From Streptomyces sp. Act143 (GTDB lineage: Bacteria; Actinomycetota; Actinomycetes; Streptomycetales; Streptomycetaceae): DNA of 64,000 nt. The notes under the pieces are model-generated. The model had not been told where the DNA came from and did not search any database. It saw only the letters and a program-made list of their open reading frames with translations. The stretch lies in contig NZ_QFRX01000001.1 of NCBI RefSeq assembly GCF_003143935.1, positions 6,832,977-6,896,976 on the forward strand. Reading direction: 5' to 3'. How positions within the stretch are numbered: position 1 is the first letter of the stretch; each line of letters opens with the position of its first letter. A program made the translations under genes and the position numbers. Below, piece after piece: positions 48,537-57,792 of the stretch.

Positions 48537-49241
48537 ATGCGACTGTGCACGCCTCTCGCCCTCCCCCTCGCCGCGACAGCCGCCCTTCTCGCGCCCGCGC
48601 CCCCGGCGCACGCCGCCCCCGCCTGCGACGCCCCCGGCTCCCGCGCCTTCCCCCTGACCACCCGCATCCACGGCGGCCCCGCCGACTACGCCCCCGGCGG
48701 CGGCTTCGGCACCTGGTACCTGGACCTCACCAACACCACCGCCCGCACCTGCACGGACATCCACCCGGTCATCGTCCTCGTCGACAAGGAACGCGCCCTC
48801 ACGGCCGGGCAGCCGCGCCTGGAGTTCTACGAGGACGCCGCCGACGGCGACCGCCCCCGCCCCGTCCGCTTCGAGGCCACCGACGAGGACGAACTCGTCG
48901 GCGCGTTCGGCGGCCCCGGCTTCACCGTCGGCCCCGGCCGGACCGTCACCGTCAAGGTCCGCCTCGCCCTCACCGCGGACACCGTGGCCAACCAGGTCAC
49001 CGCCAACGCGGCCGTCGTGCAACGCCACGACGACGACGGCGACTGGGTCGGCCAGTCCAACGACTACCGGTTCACCGTCGAGGCCGACCCGCGACGACCG
49101 CCGGCGACGGGGGACGACCGGCTCCCGTACGTGGAGGAACTCGCCCGCACCGGCCTCGGCCCGTCCGGCCCGGCCCTCGCCGCGACCGCCGCGCTCCTCC
49201 TGACCGGCGCCGCGCTGCTCCTGACCCGCAGGCGCCGCTGA
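48537..49241 (+). CDS. Secreted surface protein with LAXTG sortase-E sorting signal
   Basis: 234 residues from ATG 48537 (GTG 48531 also possible). Signal peptide to AHAAP; the mature part is an Ig-like or beta-sandwich domain (TWYLDLTNTTARTCTDIHPVIVLVDKERAL; cysteines Cys at 29 and in RTCTD). C-terminus: EELARTGLGPSGPALAATAALLLTGAALLLTRRRR, an LARTG motif, hydrophobic span and Arg tail, the classic class E sortase signal. It would be linked to peptidoglycan. The class E sortase lies 7 kb upstream. Function unknown. Confidence 0.85.
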   Translation: MRLCTPLALPLAATAALLAPAPPAHAAPACDAPGSRAFPLTTRIHGGPADYAPGGGFGTWYLDLTNTTARTCTDIHPVIVLVDKERALTAGQPRLEFYEDAADGDRPRPVRFEATDEDELVGAFGGPGFTVGPGRTVTVKVRLALTADTVANQVTANAAVVQRHDDDGDWVGQSNDYRFTVEADPRRPPATGDDRLPYVEELARTGLGPSGPALAATAALLLTGAALLLTRRRR

Positions 49242-49402
49242 CGACGGCGCCGGCCCGAGCCGCGGGTCCCGCACCGCCCAACCGGTACTCGGTGATCGAC
49301 GGGGTCAGGATCACCACTTCCTGATTAGGCTGTGGGCGTCGGTACGCCGTGGTTCCGGCGCTCCCCGCTCGTTCCCGCACCACCGCCTGGAGTTCGAAGC
49401 AC

Positions 49403-50182
49403 ATGCCCGACCGCAAGCCCATCGATTCGTGGCTCACCGACATGGACGGCGTACTCATCCACGAGGGCGTGCCGATCCCCGGCGCCGACGCCTTCCTGAA
49501 GAAGCTGCGCGAGTCCGGCAAGCCCTTCCTGGTGCTCACCAACAACTCCATCTACACCCCGCGCGACCTCCAGGCCCGCCTGAGCCGCATGGGCCTGCAC
49601 GTACCGGTCGAGAACATCTGGACCTCGGCCCTCGCCACCGCCAAGTTCCTGGACGACCAGCGGCCGGGCGGATCGGCGTACGTCATCGGCGAGGCCGGTC
49701 TGACCACCGCGCTGCACGACATCGGGTACATCCTCACCGACCACGACCCGGACTACGTCGTGCTCGGCGAGACGCGGACCTACTCCTTCGAGGCGATGAC
49801 CAAGGCGGTCCGCCTCATCAACGCCGGCGCCCGCTTCATCTGCACCAACCCCGACGAGACCGGCCCCTCCACCGAGGGCCCCCTCCCCGCCACCGGCGCG
49901 GTCGCCGCGCTCATCACCAAGGCGACCGGCAAGCAGCCCTACTTCGCGGGCAAGCCCAACCCGCTGATGATGCGCACCGGGCTCAACGCGATCGGCGCCC
50001 ACTCCGAGACCAGCGCGATGATCGGTGACCGGATGGACACGGACGTCCTGGCGGGGCTGGAGGCGGGGATGGTGACGTTCCTCGTGCGGACCGGGCTGAC
50101 CACGGACGCGGACATCGAGAAGTACCCCTACCGGCCGTCGACCGTCGTGGACTCGATCGCGGACCTCGTCGACCGCGTCTGA
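49403..50182 (+). CDS. HAD-IIA hydrolase (NagD-like phosphatase)
   Basis: 259 residues. Motif I SWLTDMDGVLIHEGVPIPGA (DxDG with catalytic Asp), motif II VLTNNS, motif III lysine in YFAGKPNPLMM, motif IV MIGDRMDTDVLAGLEAGM. The C2 cap region (residues 70-190) is of NagD type. It dephosphorylates a sugar or nucleotide phosphate in the cytosol; substrate unknown. TGGAG lies 12 bases before ATG 49403. Not close to the nag genes, so a GlcNAc role should not be assumed. Confidence 0.95.
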   Translation: MPDRKPIDSWLTDMDGVLIHEGVPIPGADAFLKKLRESGKPFLVLTNNSIYTPRDLQARLSRMGLHVPVENIWTSALATAKFLDDQRPGGSAYVIGEAGLTTALHDIGYILTDHDPDYVVLGETRTYSFEAMTKAVRLINAGARFICTNPDETGPSTEGPLPATGAVAALITKATGKQPYFAGKPNPLMMRTGLNAIGAHSETSAMIGDRMDTDVLAGLEAGMVTFLVRTGLTTDADIEKYPYRPSTVVDSIADLVDRV

Positions 50183-50286
50183 AACGCCGTCGGGGCCGAA
50201 TCCACCCCGTTCGGAGCAGCGGTGGCCCCCTTGAGGATGCGGGGCCGCCGTCGCGGGGGGAGTCTCCAGGTGTCTGGAGGTTCACG

Positions 50287-50820
50287 ATGGGTTCCCTGCG
50301 CGTCACACTCTGTACCGCCCTGCTGGGCTGCGCCGTCCTCACGCCGGCGGCCTCCGCGCACGCGGCGGACGCAGGCGGTGTCGCGGTCACCCCGTCGTCC
50401 CCCGCCCCCGGCACCGACATCGCCCTGCGGGTGAGCGGCTGCGCGAGCAGCAGAACCGGTACGGCGGTCTCGGCGGCGTTCGTCGCCGAGGTACGCCTCG
50501 CCGGCGCCGACGGCACCCTCGTCGGGGAGACACGGGTCCGCACCGAGCTCGAGGCCGGCAGCTACGACGTCCGGATCGCCTGCGGGGACGCCTCCCGCAC
50601 CGGCACCCTGACCGTCGTGGACGCCTCGGCGCGGCCATCGCCGTACGCGTCCCCCGTGGCCCCCGTCCACGCGGGCGGCGGCGGTACCGCGCAGCACCTC
50701 GCCTCCGCCTCGGCCACCGGCCCCGGCACCGCGCACGCCGTGACCGGCCTGGTGCTGGCCGGGGTCGCGGCGACGGCGGTGGCGCTGCGCAGGTCCCGGC
50801 GGAGCCGCGGGAGCGACTGA
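50287..50820 (+). CDS. Secreted, C-terminally anchored protein paired with sortase F
   Basis: 177 residues. Signal peptide to SAHAAD; one beta-sandwich-like domain with two cysteines (SGCASS, IACGDA) that may pair; then a Gly/Ala linker and a C-terminal hydrophobic helix with Arg tail (AVTGLVLAGVAATAVALRRSRRSRG). There is no LPXTG before the helix, so it is probably a plain membrane anchor. It ends 6 bases before the class F sortase; this pair is common in Streptomyces. Confidence 0.8.
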   Translation: MGSLRVTLCTALLGCAVLTPAASAHAADAGGVAVTPSSPAPGTDIALRVSGCASSRTGTAVSAAFVAEVRLAGADGTLVGETRVRTELEAGSYDVRIACGDASRTGTLTVVDASARPSPYASPVAPVHAGGGGTAQHLASASATGPGTAHAVTGLVLAGVAATAVALRRSRRSRGSD

Positions 50821-50826
50821 CCGGCC

Positions 50827-51507
50827 ATGCCCGAGCACACCGACGCACCCCACCCCGGCGCCCGCACCACCGGCCGCCTGCTGACCGGCGTGGCCTGGGC
50901 CGTGCTGCTGCTCGGGCTGTGGCTGTGGGGCCGTGAGGTCACCGACGTACGGAACGGGATATCGGCGCCGACCACCGGCGACGTCGCGGCGGTCGGCCGG
51001 CCGCCCGGCGTCGCGCTGCCGCCCGCCCTGCACCCGCTCGCCGCCGCCCGGCCGCAGCGCATCGACATCCCCGGGCTCGGCGTGCAGGCGCCCGTGGTCG
51101 CCCGCGGGCTCGACCGGGACGGGGGTATCGATCCACCGCCGTACGACCAGGCGGGCGTGGTCGGCTGGTACGCCGCCGGAACCCGGCCCGGGGCGGCCGG
51201 GACCGCGCTGATGGTGGGGCACGTGGACACCGAGACCCGGCCCGCGGTCTTCTACAAGCTCAGCACGGTGCAGCCCGGCGAGACGGTCCGGGTGATCCGG
51301 GACGACGGCAAAGTCGCCGAGTTCACCGTCGACGACGTGCAGGTCGTCACCCGCGACCACTTCGACGCCCGGCAGGCGTACGGGCCACGGCAGCCCGGGC
51401 GGGCCGAACTGCGGCTGGTCACCTGCGGCGGCACCTTCGACCGGGCGAGCCGCAGCTACACCGCGAACGTGATCGTGTCGGCGTATCTGACCGGAACCGG
51501 CCTGTGA
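50827..51507 (+). CDS. Class F sortase
   Basis: 226 residues. One transmembrane helix (WAVLLLGLWLWG) then the sortase domain: QRIDIPGLGVQAPVVARGLDRDGGIDPP, MVGHVDTETRPAVFYKL (catalytic His), LVTCGGTFDRASRSYTANVIV (Cys and Arg). Class F enzymes have relaxed signal needs and unknown natural substrates. It follows the secreted protein by 6 bases, and the helix-tail protein may be substrate or partner. ATG 50827 starts a short cytosolic segment. Confidence 0.92.
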   Translation: MPEHTDAPHPGARTTGRLLTGVAWAVLLLGLWLWGREVTDVRNGISAPTTGDVAAVGRPPGVALPPALHPLAAARPQRIDIPGLGVQAPVVARGLDRDGGIDPPPYDQAGVVGWYAAGTRPGAAGTALMVGHVDTETRPAVFYKLSTVQPGETVRVIRDDGKVAEFTVDDVQVVTRDHFDARQAYGPRQPGRAELRLVTCGGTFDRASRSYTANVIVSAYLTGTGL

Positions 51508-51781
51508 GCCCCGTCGCCCGCCAGGCACCTGGCCCGGTCGACGGCCCGCTCCCCCCGAAGCCGCCGACCGGGCTGGTCCTCAACCGCGCGCGCACGGGCT
51601 GCGGGAGTAACCCGGCGTCCGACGCGGGAGGCTTGGGCAGCCATGGTGAATGGACGACAGGCCGGGGGCTGGGGCCTTGTGGGGAAGACTCTAGAACGGA
51701 TGAGCGCCGTGGCCTAGAGGACGATTAACGCCAAGTCAGAGGACGACGGCGCTCTGTCATCCACCCAGGTCGTACGGGGTT
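51508..51781. other. Convergent gap after sortase F
   Basis: 274 bases. A short region of Pro/Gly-like codons follows the sortase; no gene was seen. It may hold a terminator for both sides, but no strong hairpin was found. Confidence 0.5.
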
Positions 51782-52606
51782 CTACGAAGGGGCGCCGGAG
51801 GGCCGGCCGCCCGCGCCGCCCTTGCCGCCCGCGCCGCGCAACGCCGCGTCGTCGATGTCGTGTTCGAGGACGGCGGTCGCCACCCGGTCCAGTGACAGCC
51901 GGTTGCGCCGCGCGAACCGGCGCAGGACCGCGAACGCGTCGTCGGCGCGCACCCCCCACCGCTCGGCCAGCATGCCCTTGGCCTGCTCGATCCGCACCCG
52001 GCTGGAGAGCGCCTGCTGCAACTGCGCGGCCAGGGTGCGGTACTGCGTGTGCTCCCGGTGGTTCTGAAGACCGACGGCGGCCGCGTCGGCGAGGGCCTGC
52101 GCCACCCGCACCTCCGCCTCGCAGGCGGGCAGGACCGCGTCGCCCAGCGGCTCCGGCGGAGCCGTCCGGTCCGGCAGCGTCGGCACGAACACGTTGAGCG
52201 CGCCGAACAGCGACCCCTGGCGGCGTAAGGGGACCGCGAAGGTCGCGACGATGTCGTGGCGCAGCGCCCGCTCGGTGAACTCGGGCCAGCGGGCCGCCGC
52301 GTGAGCCACCCGGATGGAGACGGGCGGCACCGGTTCGCCGGACGCGTAGCTGTCCAGGCAGGGCCCGCCGCCGTGCTGCGCCTGGAGCAGGTCCAGCGCC
52401 ACCGCCTCCCGGCGGCTGCTCGCGGCGAACGACACCGCCTCCCCGGTTTCGACCAGCATGATCCCGGCGGCCCGTGCGGCCAGCAGCTCCACGCAGTGGT
52501 CGGCCACGCGGCGCAGATAGTGCCCGGCGTCGAAGCCGTCGGCGAGCGTGTCAGCCGCCTCCACCAACGCCGCCGCCAGCCGGAGTTCCCGGGTGGTGTG
52601 GTGCAT
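51782..52606 (-). CDS. GAF and ANTAR domain RNA-binding regulator
   Basis: 274 residues. A GAF sensor (residues 15-165: ADTLADGFDAGHYLRRVADHCVELL; DSYASGEPVPP) and a C-terminal ANTAR domain (SRVRIEQAKGMLAERWGVRADDAFAVLRRFARRNRL), which binds paired hairpins in RNA to stop termination. Target unknown; in actinobacteria these often act in stress or nitrogen control. ATG 52606 is chosen; GTG 52612 is possible. Divergent from cslZ over 165 bases. Confidence 0.92.
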   Translation of the reverse strand: MHHTTRELRLAAALVEAADTLADGFDAGHYLRRVADHCVELLAARAAGIMLVETGEAVSFAASSRREAVALDLLQAQHGGGPCLDSYASGEPVPPVSIRVAHAAARWPEFTERALRHDIVATFAVPLRRQGSLFGALNVFVPTLPDRTAPPEPLGDAVLPACEAEVRVAQALADAAAVGLQNHREHTQYRTLAAQLQQALSSRVRIEQAKGMLAERWGVRADDAFAVLRRFARRNRLSLDRVATAVLEHDIDDAALRGAGGKGGAGGRPSGAPS

Positions 52607-52771
52607 GAACACGCACTTCCCTTCCCTGCGGCCCGCTCCCCCGTGTGGCGCGCACCTACCCAGACCACGGGCGCTGTAACAGCTCCCCGACAAGGCGCGG
52701 GCGATCTCGTGTGCCCCAGGACACCTATGTCAGGATTGAGACTTGGACGAGTGCACCCGAGGGGGAGCTGC

Positions 52772-53791
52772 ATGTACGGCATGAGGGGGGCCGGAGCGAG
52801 GACGTCCGCGATGGTGCTGGGGGCGGCGCTGCTGATCGCGGGATGCTCCTCGTCCGGGGACAAGGACGATCCGGAGGACAGCTCCGGCGCCCGGATCACT
52901 CAACAGCCCAAGGGCACCGACCCGTTCTGGGTCAACCCGGACGGCAACGCGGCCCAGCAGGTCGCCGAGTACGAGAAGTCCGGCAAGAAGGCCGACGCCG
53001 ACCACATCCGCAGGATCGCCGAGCAGCCGACCGGTGAGTGGATCGGCCCGGAGAACCCCGAGCAGGAGGCCCGCGGCTTCACCGAGGCCGCCGAGAAGGC
53101 GGGCCGCACGGCCCTGCTGGTCCTCTACAACATCCCGCACCGCGACTGCGGCCAGTACTCGCAAGGCGGCGCCGCCGACGGCAACGCGTACCGCTCCTGG
53201 ATCGACGGCGTGGCCGCCGGCATCGGCGACCGCCCGGCGACGGTGATCCTGGAGCCGGACGCCGTACTGCACCTGGTCGACGGCTGCACCCAGGACGAGT
53301 TCCACGAGGAGCGCTACGACCTGCTGGGCGGCGCCATCGACAAGCTCAAGTCCCTGAAGAACACCAAGGTCTACCTGGACGCGGGCAACGCGGGCTGGGG
53401 CCATCCGGACCAGATCTTCGAGCCGCTGAAGTGGGCGGGCGTGGAGCGGGCCGACGGCTTCTCGGTCAACGTCTCCAACTTCTACTCGACCCAGGACTCC
53501 ATCGCCTACGGCAAGCAGCTGTCGCAGAAGGTCGGCGGCAAGCACTTCGTGATCGACACCAGCCGCAACGGCAACGGCCCGTACACCGAGGGCAAGGCCG
53601 ACGAGCGCTGGTGCAACCCGCCGGGCCGGGCCCTCGGAGAGCCCCCGACGACGAAGACCGCGGACCCGCTGGTCGACGCCTACGTCTGGGTCAAGCGGCC
53701 GGGGGAGTCGGACGGCGAGTGCAAGGGCGGCCCGAAGGCGGGCGAGTGGTGGGCGGAGTACGCGCTCGCCCTGGCGAAGGCGAGCAAGTAG
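52772..53791 (+). CDS. cslZ: GH6 endoglucanase lipoprotein of the csl cluster
   Basis: 339 residues. Lipobox LLIAGC (around residue 24) anchors it outside the membrane. GH6 signatures: DPFWVNPDGNAAQQVAEYE, LVLYNIPHRDCGQYSQGG (catalytic-region Asp), ATVILEPDAVLHL, VYLDAGNAGWGHPDQI, and WVKRPGESDGEC. As part of cslA-glxA it is thought to trim beta-glucan at hyphal tips. Convergent with glxA through a terminator. GGGGGAG precedes ATG 52772. From memory, equal to SCO2838 in S. coelicolor. Confidence 0.93.
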   Translation: MYGMRGAGARTSAMVLGAALLIAGCSSSGDKDDPEDSSGARITQQPKGTDPFWVNPDGNAAQQVAEYEKSGKKADADHIRRIAEQPTGEWIGPENPEQEARGFTEAAEKAGRTALLVLYNIPHRDCGQYSQGGAADGNAYRSWIDGVAAGIGDRPATVILEPDAVLHLVDGCTQDEFHEERYDLLGGAIDKLKSLKNTKVYLDAGNAGWGHPDQIFEPLKWAGVERADGFSVNVSNFYSTQDSIAYGKQLSQKVGGKHFVIDTSRNGNGPYTEGKADERWCNPPGRALGEPPTTKTADPLVDAYVWVKRPGESDGECKGGPKAGEWWAEYALALAKASK

Positions 53792-53814
53792 CCCCTACGA
53801 CGCCCCTACGACGA

Positions 53815-53851
53815 GGAGGGCGCCCACCGGACCGTCCGGCGGGCGCCCTCC
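53815..53851. terminator. Bidirectional terminator between cslZ and glxA
   Basis: GGAGGGCGCCC (53815-53825) pairs with GGGCGCCCTCC (53841-53851) around a 15-base loop that itself has an inner GGAC/GTCC stem. A short 11-base repeat (CCCCTACGACG x2) lies between the cslZ stop and the hairpin. Confidence 0.8.
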
Positions 53852-53869
53852 GTCACGTACGGACCGGCC

Positions 53870-55807
53870 CTAGGGAACCTTGACCCACTGCGCCTTGCTC
53901 GGCGTGCCCTGGTCGTCGTCCGCGAAGAGCATGTACCAGCCCGACTGGACGAGGTTCTTGTTCTTCGGCACCGTCACCGTGATCTTGTCCCCGGACACCT
54001 TGTAGTCCAGCGCGATGGAGCGCTGGTCGACGTCCGTGACATGGGTGGAGGCGCTCGGCCGGATCAGCCGCACCTTCTTGATCGTGGAGGCGTGCTGGGA
54101 GGTGAAGGTCCCCGAGTCGCCGCGCTCGATGGTCTGCGGGCCGCCCGACAGGGAGGGCCGCGAGTCCCGGTAGAGGTACGGCGGGGTGTAGATCTCGATG
54201 CGCTGTTCGAACTTGCCCGGCTTGGTGTTGGCCTTGTCGCTGTAGAGCGAGTCCGACCCGAAGAACATCACCCGGCCGTCGGGCAGCAGGATCGACCCGG
54301 AGTGGTAGTTCCGGCCCACCAGGGGGTCCGCCACCTGCTCGAAGGTGTTGGTGTCCGGGTGGTAGAGCCGCGCCTGGAGGATGTTGGAGTCGCTGCGCCC
54401 GCGGTAGTCCTCCGAGCCGCCCGACACCAGCACGGTGTCGTCGGGCAGGATCGAGGAGCTCGGGTAGCGGGTGCCCTTCTCCAGCGTCGGACCGTCCACG
54501 AACTTCGGGTTGTCGGCCTTCAGGTCGATGATCCGGGTCTTGTTGCTGGACTGCTCGGACTCGCCGACCCCGCCGCCGCCGATCACCATGAACTTCTCGT
54601 CCTGCGCGGGCGGCAGCAGCACCGTGCCGGAGGTCTCCATCAGCTTGGCGTCGCTGAGCCCGGGCAGCTTGGTGAACTTGTTGGTGTCGACGTCCCAGAT
54701 GCCCGGGTCCCGGCCGACGTTGTCCGGTCCGTAGCCCGCGTTCGACCCCGAGTAGAAGATCTTGCCGTTCTGCATGAGGAACAGCGCGGGGTAGGTCGGG
54801 AACTGCCGGTTCTTGGCGAGGTACGTCCACTTCTTGGTCTTCGGGTCGAAGACCTCGTTCTTGCCCGGCACCAGCTGGCCGATGTCGTCGAGGCCGGAGA
54901 CGCTGAGGATCTTGCCGTCGCTCAGGGTGGTGAGCGTCGGGTACCAGCGGGCCTCGTTCATCGGGTCGACCTTGATGTACCGCTCGGCGACGGGGTCGAA
55001 CTCGTAGGCGTCACGGATGCCCTGGAAGTCCTTCTTGTCCAGGGCGAGCTTCTGTGCGATGCCGTAGGTGTTGCGCGCGTCGGTGCCGGACAGCCCCTGG
55101 ATGCGGTAGTTGTCCTGGGTGCCGGTCTCGTACGCGCGGCCCTTCTTCTGCGCCTCGACGTAGACCCGGTAGATGCCGGGGGTGTTGCCGAGGAACTTGC
55201 CGGTCGCCTGGTCGAAGTTCTTCTTCGCGCGCGGCACGATGATCGAGTCCTTGGACACGAACGTCTTGCCGTTCTCCTTGCCGGTGAACTTCGTGCCCGC
55301 GGGCAGCGTGATCGGCTTGTCCGGGTTCTCGTTGTGGACGATCATCAGGCCGCCGGCCTTGGTGACGTCACCCTTCAGCTTCTCGTACCGCTTGGTGCCG
55401 CCCGCGATCAGCAGGTTGCCGTTGGCCAGCTGGGTGTGGCCGGTGCAGAACAGGTCGCTGGGGGTGGGCACCTTCTTGATGGTGCCCTTGACCGGGTCCC
55501 AGATCCGGGTGTCGAACTTCTTGGCGTCGAAGTTGTCCTGGTTGTTGCCGGAGCCCGCGACGAGCAGCACCTTGCCGGTGCGCAGCAGCGCCGCGTGGAT
55601 GGTGTTCTGCCGGTACTCCTCGGGGAACTCGACGACTTCCCACTTGCCGTTCTCGGCTTTGTACTCCGGCTTGTTGATTTGGTACTGGTGGTATTTCTCG
55701 GTGCCGAAGCGGTAGAGCCACGGCCCGTTCATCCCGGCCAGTGCGAGTACCACCACCGTGCCGATCGCGAGGCGACGGGCACGGCGGCGTCCAGCCTGGT
55801 CGTTCAT
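53870..55807 (-). CDS. glxA: Radical copper oxidase GlxA (galactose-oxidase-like)
   Basis: 645 residues. N-terminal membrane anchor (RRLAIGTVVVLALAGMNGPWLY, residues 11-32), then a seven-bladed kelch propeller and a C-terminal Ig-like domain. The active-site cysteine for the Tyr-Cys cofactor is in DLFCTGHTQLANG, copper ligands lie in NEARWYPTLTTLSDG (Tyr) and GRNYHSGSILLPDGRV (His). It oxidises polysaccharide at hyphal tips and is needed for the beta-glucan made by CslA. It starts inside the end of cslA (ATGA), so coupled. From memory, SCO2837. Copper must be loaded outside. Confidence 0.95.
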   Translation of the reverse strand: MNDQAGRRRARRLAIGTVVVLALAGMNGPWLYRFGTEKYHQYQINKPEYKAENGKWEVVEFPEEYRQNTIHAALLRTGKVLLVAGSGNNQDNFDAKKFDTRIWDPVKGTIKKVPTPSDLFCTGHTQLANGNLLIAGGTKRYEKLKGDVTKAGGLMIVHNENPDKPITLPAGTKFTGKENGKTFVSKDSIIVPRAKKNFDQATGKFLGNTPGIYRVYVEAQKKGRAYETGTQDNYRIQGLSGTDARNTYGIAQKLALDKKDFQGIRDAYEFDPVAERYIKVDPMNEARWYPTLTTLSDGKILSVSGLDDIGQLVPGKNEVFDPKTKKWTYLAKNRQFPTYPALFLMQNGKIFYSGSNAGYGPDNVGRDPGIWDVDTNKFTKLPGLSDAKLMETSGTVLLPPAQDEKFMVIGGGGVGESEQSSNKTRIIDLKADNPKFVDGPTLEKGTRYPSSSILPDDTVLVSGGSEDYRGRSDSNILQARLYHPDTNTFEQVADPLVGRNYHSGSILLPDGRVMFFGSDSLYSDKANTKPGKFEQRIEIYTPPYLYRDSRPSLSGGPQTIERGDSGTFTSQHASTIKKVRLIRPSASTHVTDVDQRSIALDYKVSGDKITVTVPKNKNLVQSGWYMLFADDDQGTPSKAQWVKVP

Positions 55808-57792
55808 TCCTTACGTCCCCCAAGTCCACCCAGGGCGATTTGCATGGTCTGGTCGTTGCCTCCGCCGCTTCCCTGGCTGTTCGGCTGAGAGGCGGCCCAG
55901 GTCGGTTTCGGCGCCGGGGCGTGCGGAGCGGTGGGCAGCGGCTGCGGCTCGTACTGCTGCTGTGCCGGCACGGCCGCCGGGTCCTGCGCCTGCGTCGCGG
56001 GCCGCTTCTTCTCCTGGCGCAGCATGTGCCGCCACACGAAGATCGGGGTCGCGGTGATCAGCATGGCGAAGATCGCCCAGGTGATCATCGCGGGGTGCGA
56101 GTGTCCGTAGACGAAGCCGGCCCCGATCGAGCCGCCGAAGATGACGATGAAGTACCAGTGGTAGCGGAAGGTCGCGAACCAGCGGTCGGGGCTGGCCGAG
56201 TCGCCCTTGGGGGTGACGACGAACTTGCTCTTGCGGCGCAGCGCGGAGTCGATCAGGGCCTTGGCGTACAGCGGCGCGGACAGCGCGGACATCACCATGC
56301 CGGCCACACCGCCGGAGCCCTCCGGCTCGTGCGGCGAGACGTTGTGACGGCGGTTCCAGACGTAGAGGCCGATCTGGAGCGCGGAGGCGTTGCCGTAGAG
56401 CATCAGCCACACGGTCGGGTCGATGTTCACACCCGAGGCGCCCAGGCCCAGGAACAGCGCGCAACTGACGGCCGCGAGAATCCAGTTGAGGGCGGACATC
56501 GGGTAGAAGATGATCATCATCGTGTAGTTGAAGAGCTTGCCCGGGGGCAGCGAGAACCAGCCCTTCCAGTACTGCTTCAGGATCGTCTCGTACGTCCCTC
56601 GCGACCAGCGCATCTGCTGGGTGAAGAAGTCCGTCCAGGCGCTGGGCCCTTCACCGACGGCGAGCACGTCCGGCGTGTACACGGAACGCCACTTCCGGCC
56701 GGTCGCCGGGTTCTTGTGGCGGTGGATCTCGAAGCCGGTGGCCATGTCCTCGGTGATCGAGTCGTACAGGCCGCCGATCTGCTTGAGCGCCTTGATGCGT
56801 ACGGCGTTCGACGTACCGACGAACATCGGGGCGCCGTAGTAGTTACCGGCACGCTGGATGAGGGCGTGGAAGAGGAACTGCTGGGACTCGGCGGCCTTGG
56901 TGACGAAGTTGTCGTAGTTGCCGTAGACCTGCGGGCCGATGACGAAGCCGATGTCCGGGTCGCGGAAGAAGCCGAGCATCCGCTCCAGGTAGTTGGGCAG
57001 CGGCACGTGGTCGGTGTCGACGGAGGCGAAGTAGTCGTAGTCGTCGCCGTGCGCGTCGAGCCAGGCGTTGTAGTTGCCGTGCTTGGTCTTGGCGCGGTGC
57101 GGGCCCTTGGCCTGGTTCCACTGCGCGACGCCCTTGCGGGAGAAGTGGTGCACGCCGAGCCGGGCGCAGACCTCCTTGACCTCGGGGTCGTCGCCCTCGT
57201 CGAGGAGCCAGACATGCAGAAGGCCCCGGTGGCGCAGCTTGACCGCCGCCTCCAGGGTCTTCGTCACCATCTCCAGCGGCTCCTTGCCGGGCACGAAGGA
57301 GGTCAGGAAGGCGACTCTGGTGCCGGTCTCGGGCACCACCGGGATCGGGTCGCGGGCGACCAGCGTGGCGTGCGCGTTCGAGAGCACGTTCATGCAGCGG
57401 AAGAACTCGATCAGGCCGATCGAGACGAGCATGACGATGTCGAGGGCCGGCAGGAAGTCGAAGGCGGGGTAGTCGCGTTCGGTCCAGTGCTCGGGCTGGA
57501 GCAGCCAGAACAGCAGGACGAGGGAGAGCACCGGCGCGGCGGCCAGCATCAGGGCGACCCTTATGCGGTGCGGCTCCTGCGAGATCAGTGAGCGGTACTG
57601 CACCTTGTACGGCTTGGTCGGATCCGGCTGGGTGAGGGGACCTGCCAGCCGGCTGTAGTGCTCGTAGTCGTACTTCGGCAGTGTCTTCTTGATCCGGCGG
57701 AACGTGCCCGTCCGAGTCTGTGAAGCCACCCTGAGCTGGGTGGTCTGGGACGGGTCGTAGTTCTGCCGGGCGCCCGTCGGCGTCGACGTCAT
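55804..57792 (-). CDS. cslA: Cellulose-synthase-like glycosyltransferase CslA
   Basis: 662 residues. Family GT2: LLDEGDDPEVKEV (D-region), SVDTDHVPLPNYL (DxD), ITEDMATGFEIH (TED) and QQMRWSRGTYETIL (QxxRW). Membrane helices occur near residues 80-125 and after residue 440. It polymerises a beta-glucan for the hyphal tip and docks DivIVA in S. coelicolor. Gap of 469 bases upstream is free of genes. A Pro/Gln tail at the C-terminus is unusual. The overlap with glxA is four bases. Confidence 0.95.
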   Translation of the reverse strand: MTSTPTGARQNYDPSQTTQLRVASQTRTGTFRRIKKTLPKYDYEHYSRLAGPLTQPDPTKPYKVQYRSLISQEPHRIRVALMLAAAPVLSLVLLFWLLQPEHWTERDYPAFDFLPALDIVMLVSIGLIEFFRCMNVLSNAHATLVARDPIPVVPETGTRVAFLTSFVPGKEPLEMVTKTLEAAVKLRHRGLLHVWLLDEGDDPEVKEVCARLGVHHFSRKGVAQWNQAKGPHRAKTKHGNYNAWLDAHGDDYDYFASVDTDHVPLPNYLERMLGFFRDPDIGFVIGPQVYGNYDNFVTKAAESQQFLFHALIQRAGNYYGAPMFVGTSNAVRIKALKQIGGLYDSITEDMATGFEIHRHKNPATGRKWRSVYTPDVLAVGEGPSAWTDFFTQQMRWSRGTYETILKQYWKGWFSLPPGKLFNYTMMIIFYPMSALNWILAAVSCALFLGLGASGVNIDPTVWLMLYGNASALQIGLYVWNRRHNVSPHEPEGSGGVAGMVMSALSAPLYAKALIDSALRRKSKFVVTPKGDSASPDRWFATFRYHWYFIVIFGGSIGAGFVYGHSHPAMITWAIFAMLITATPIFVWRHMLRQEKKRPATQAQDPAAVPAQQQYEPQPLPTAPHAPAPKPTWAASQPNSQGSGGGNDQTMQIALGGLGGRKE

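Noticed and set aside
49403..50182. NagD-like HAD protein as part of the GlcNAc pathway
   Set aside because: It is 41 kb from the nag genes and has no dre box; HAD-IIA naming does not show the substrate.
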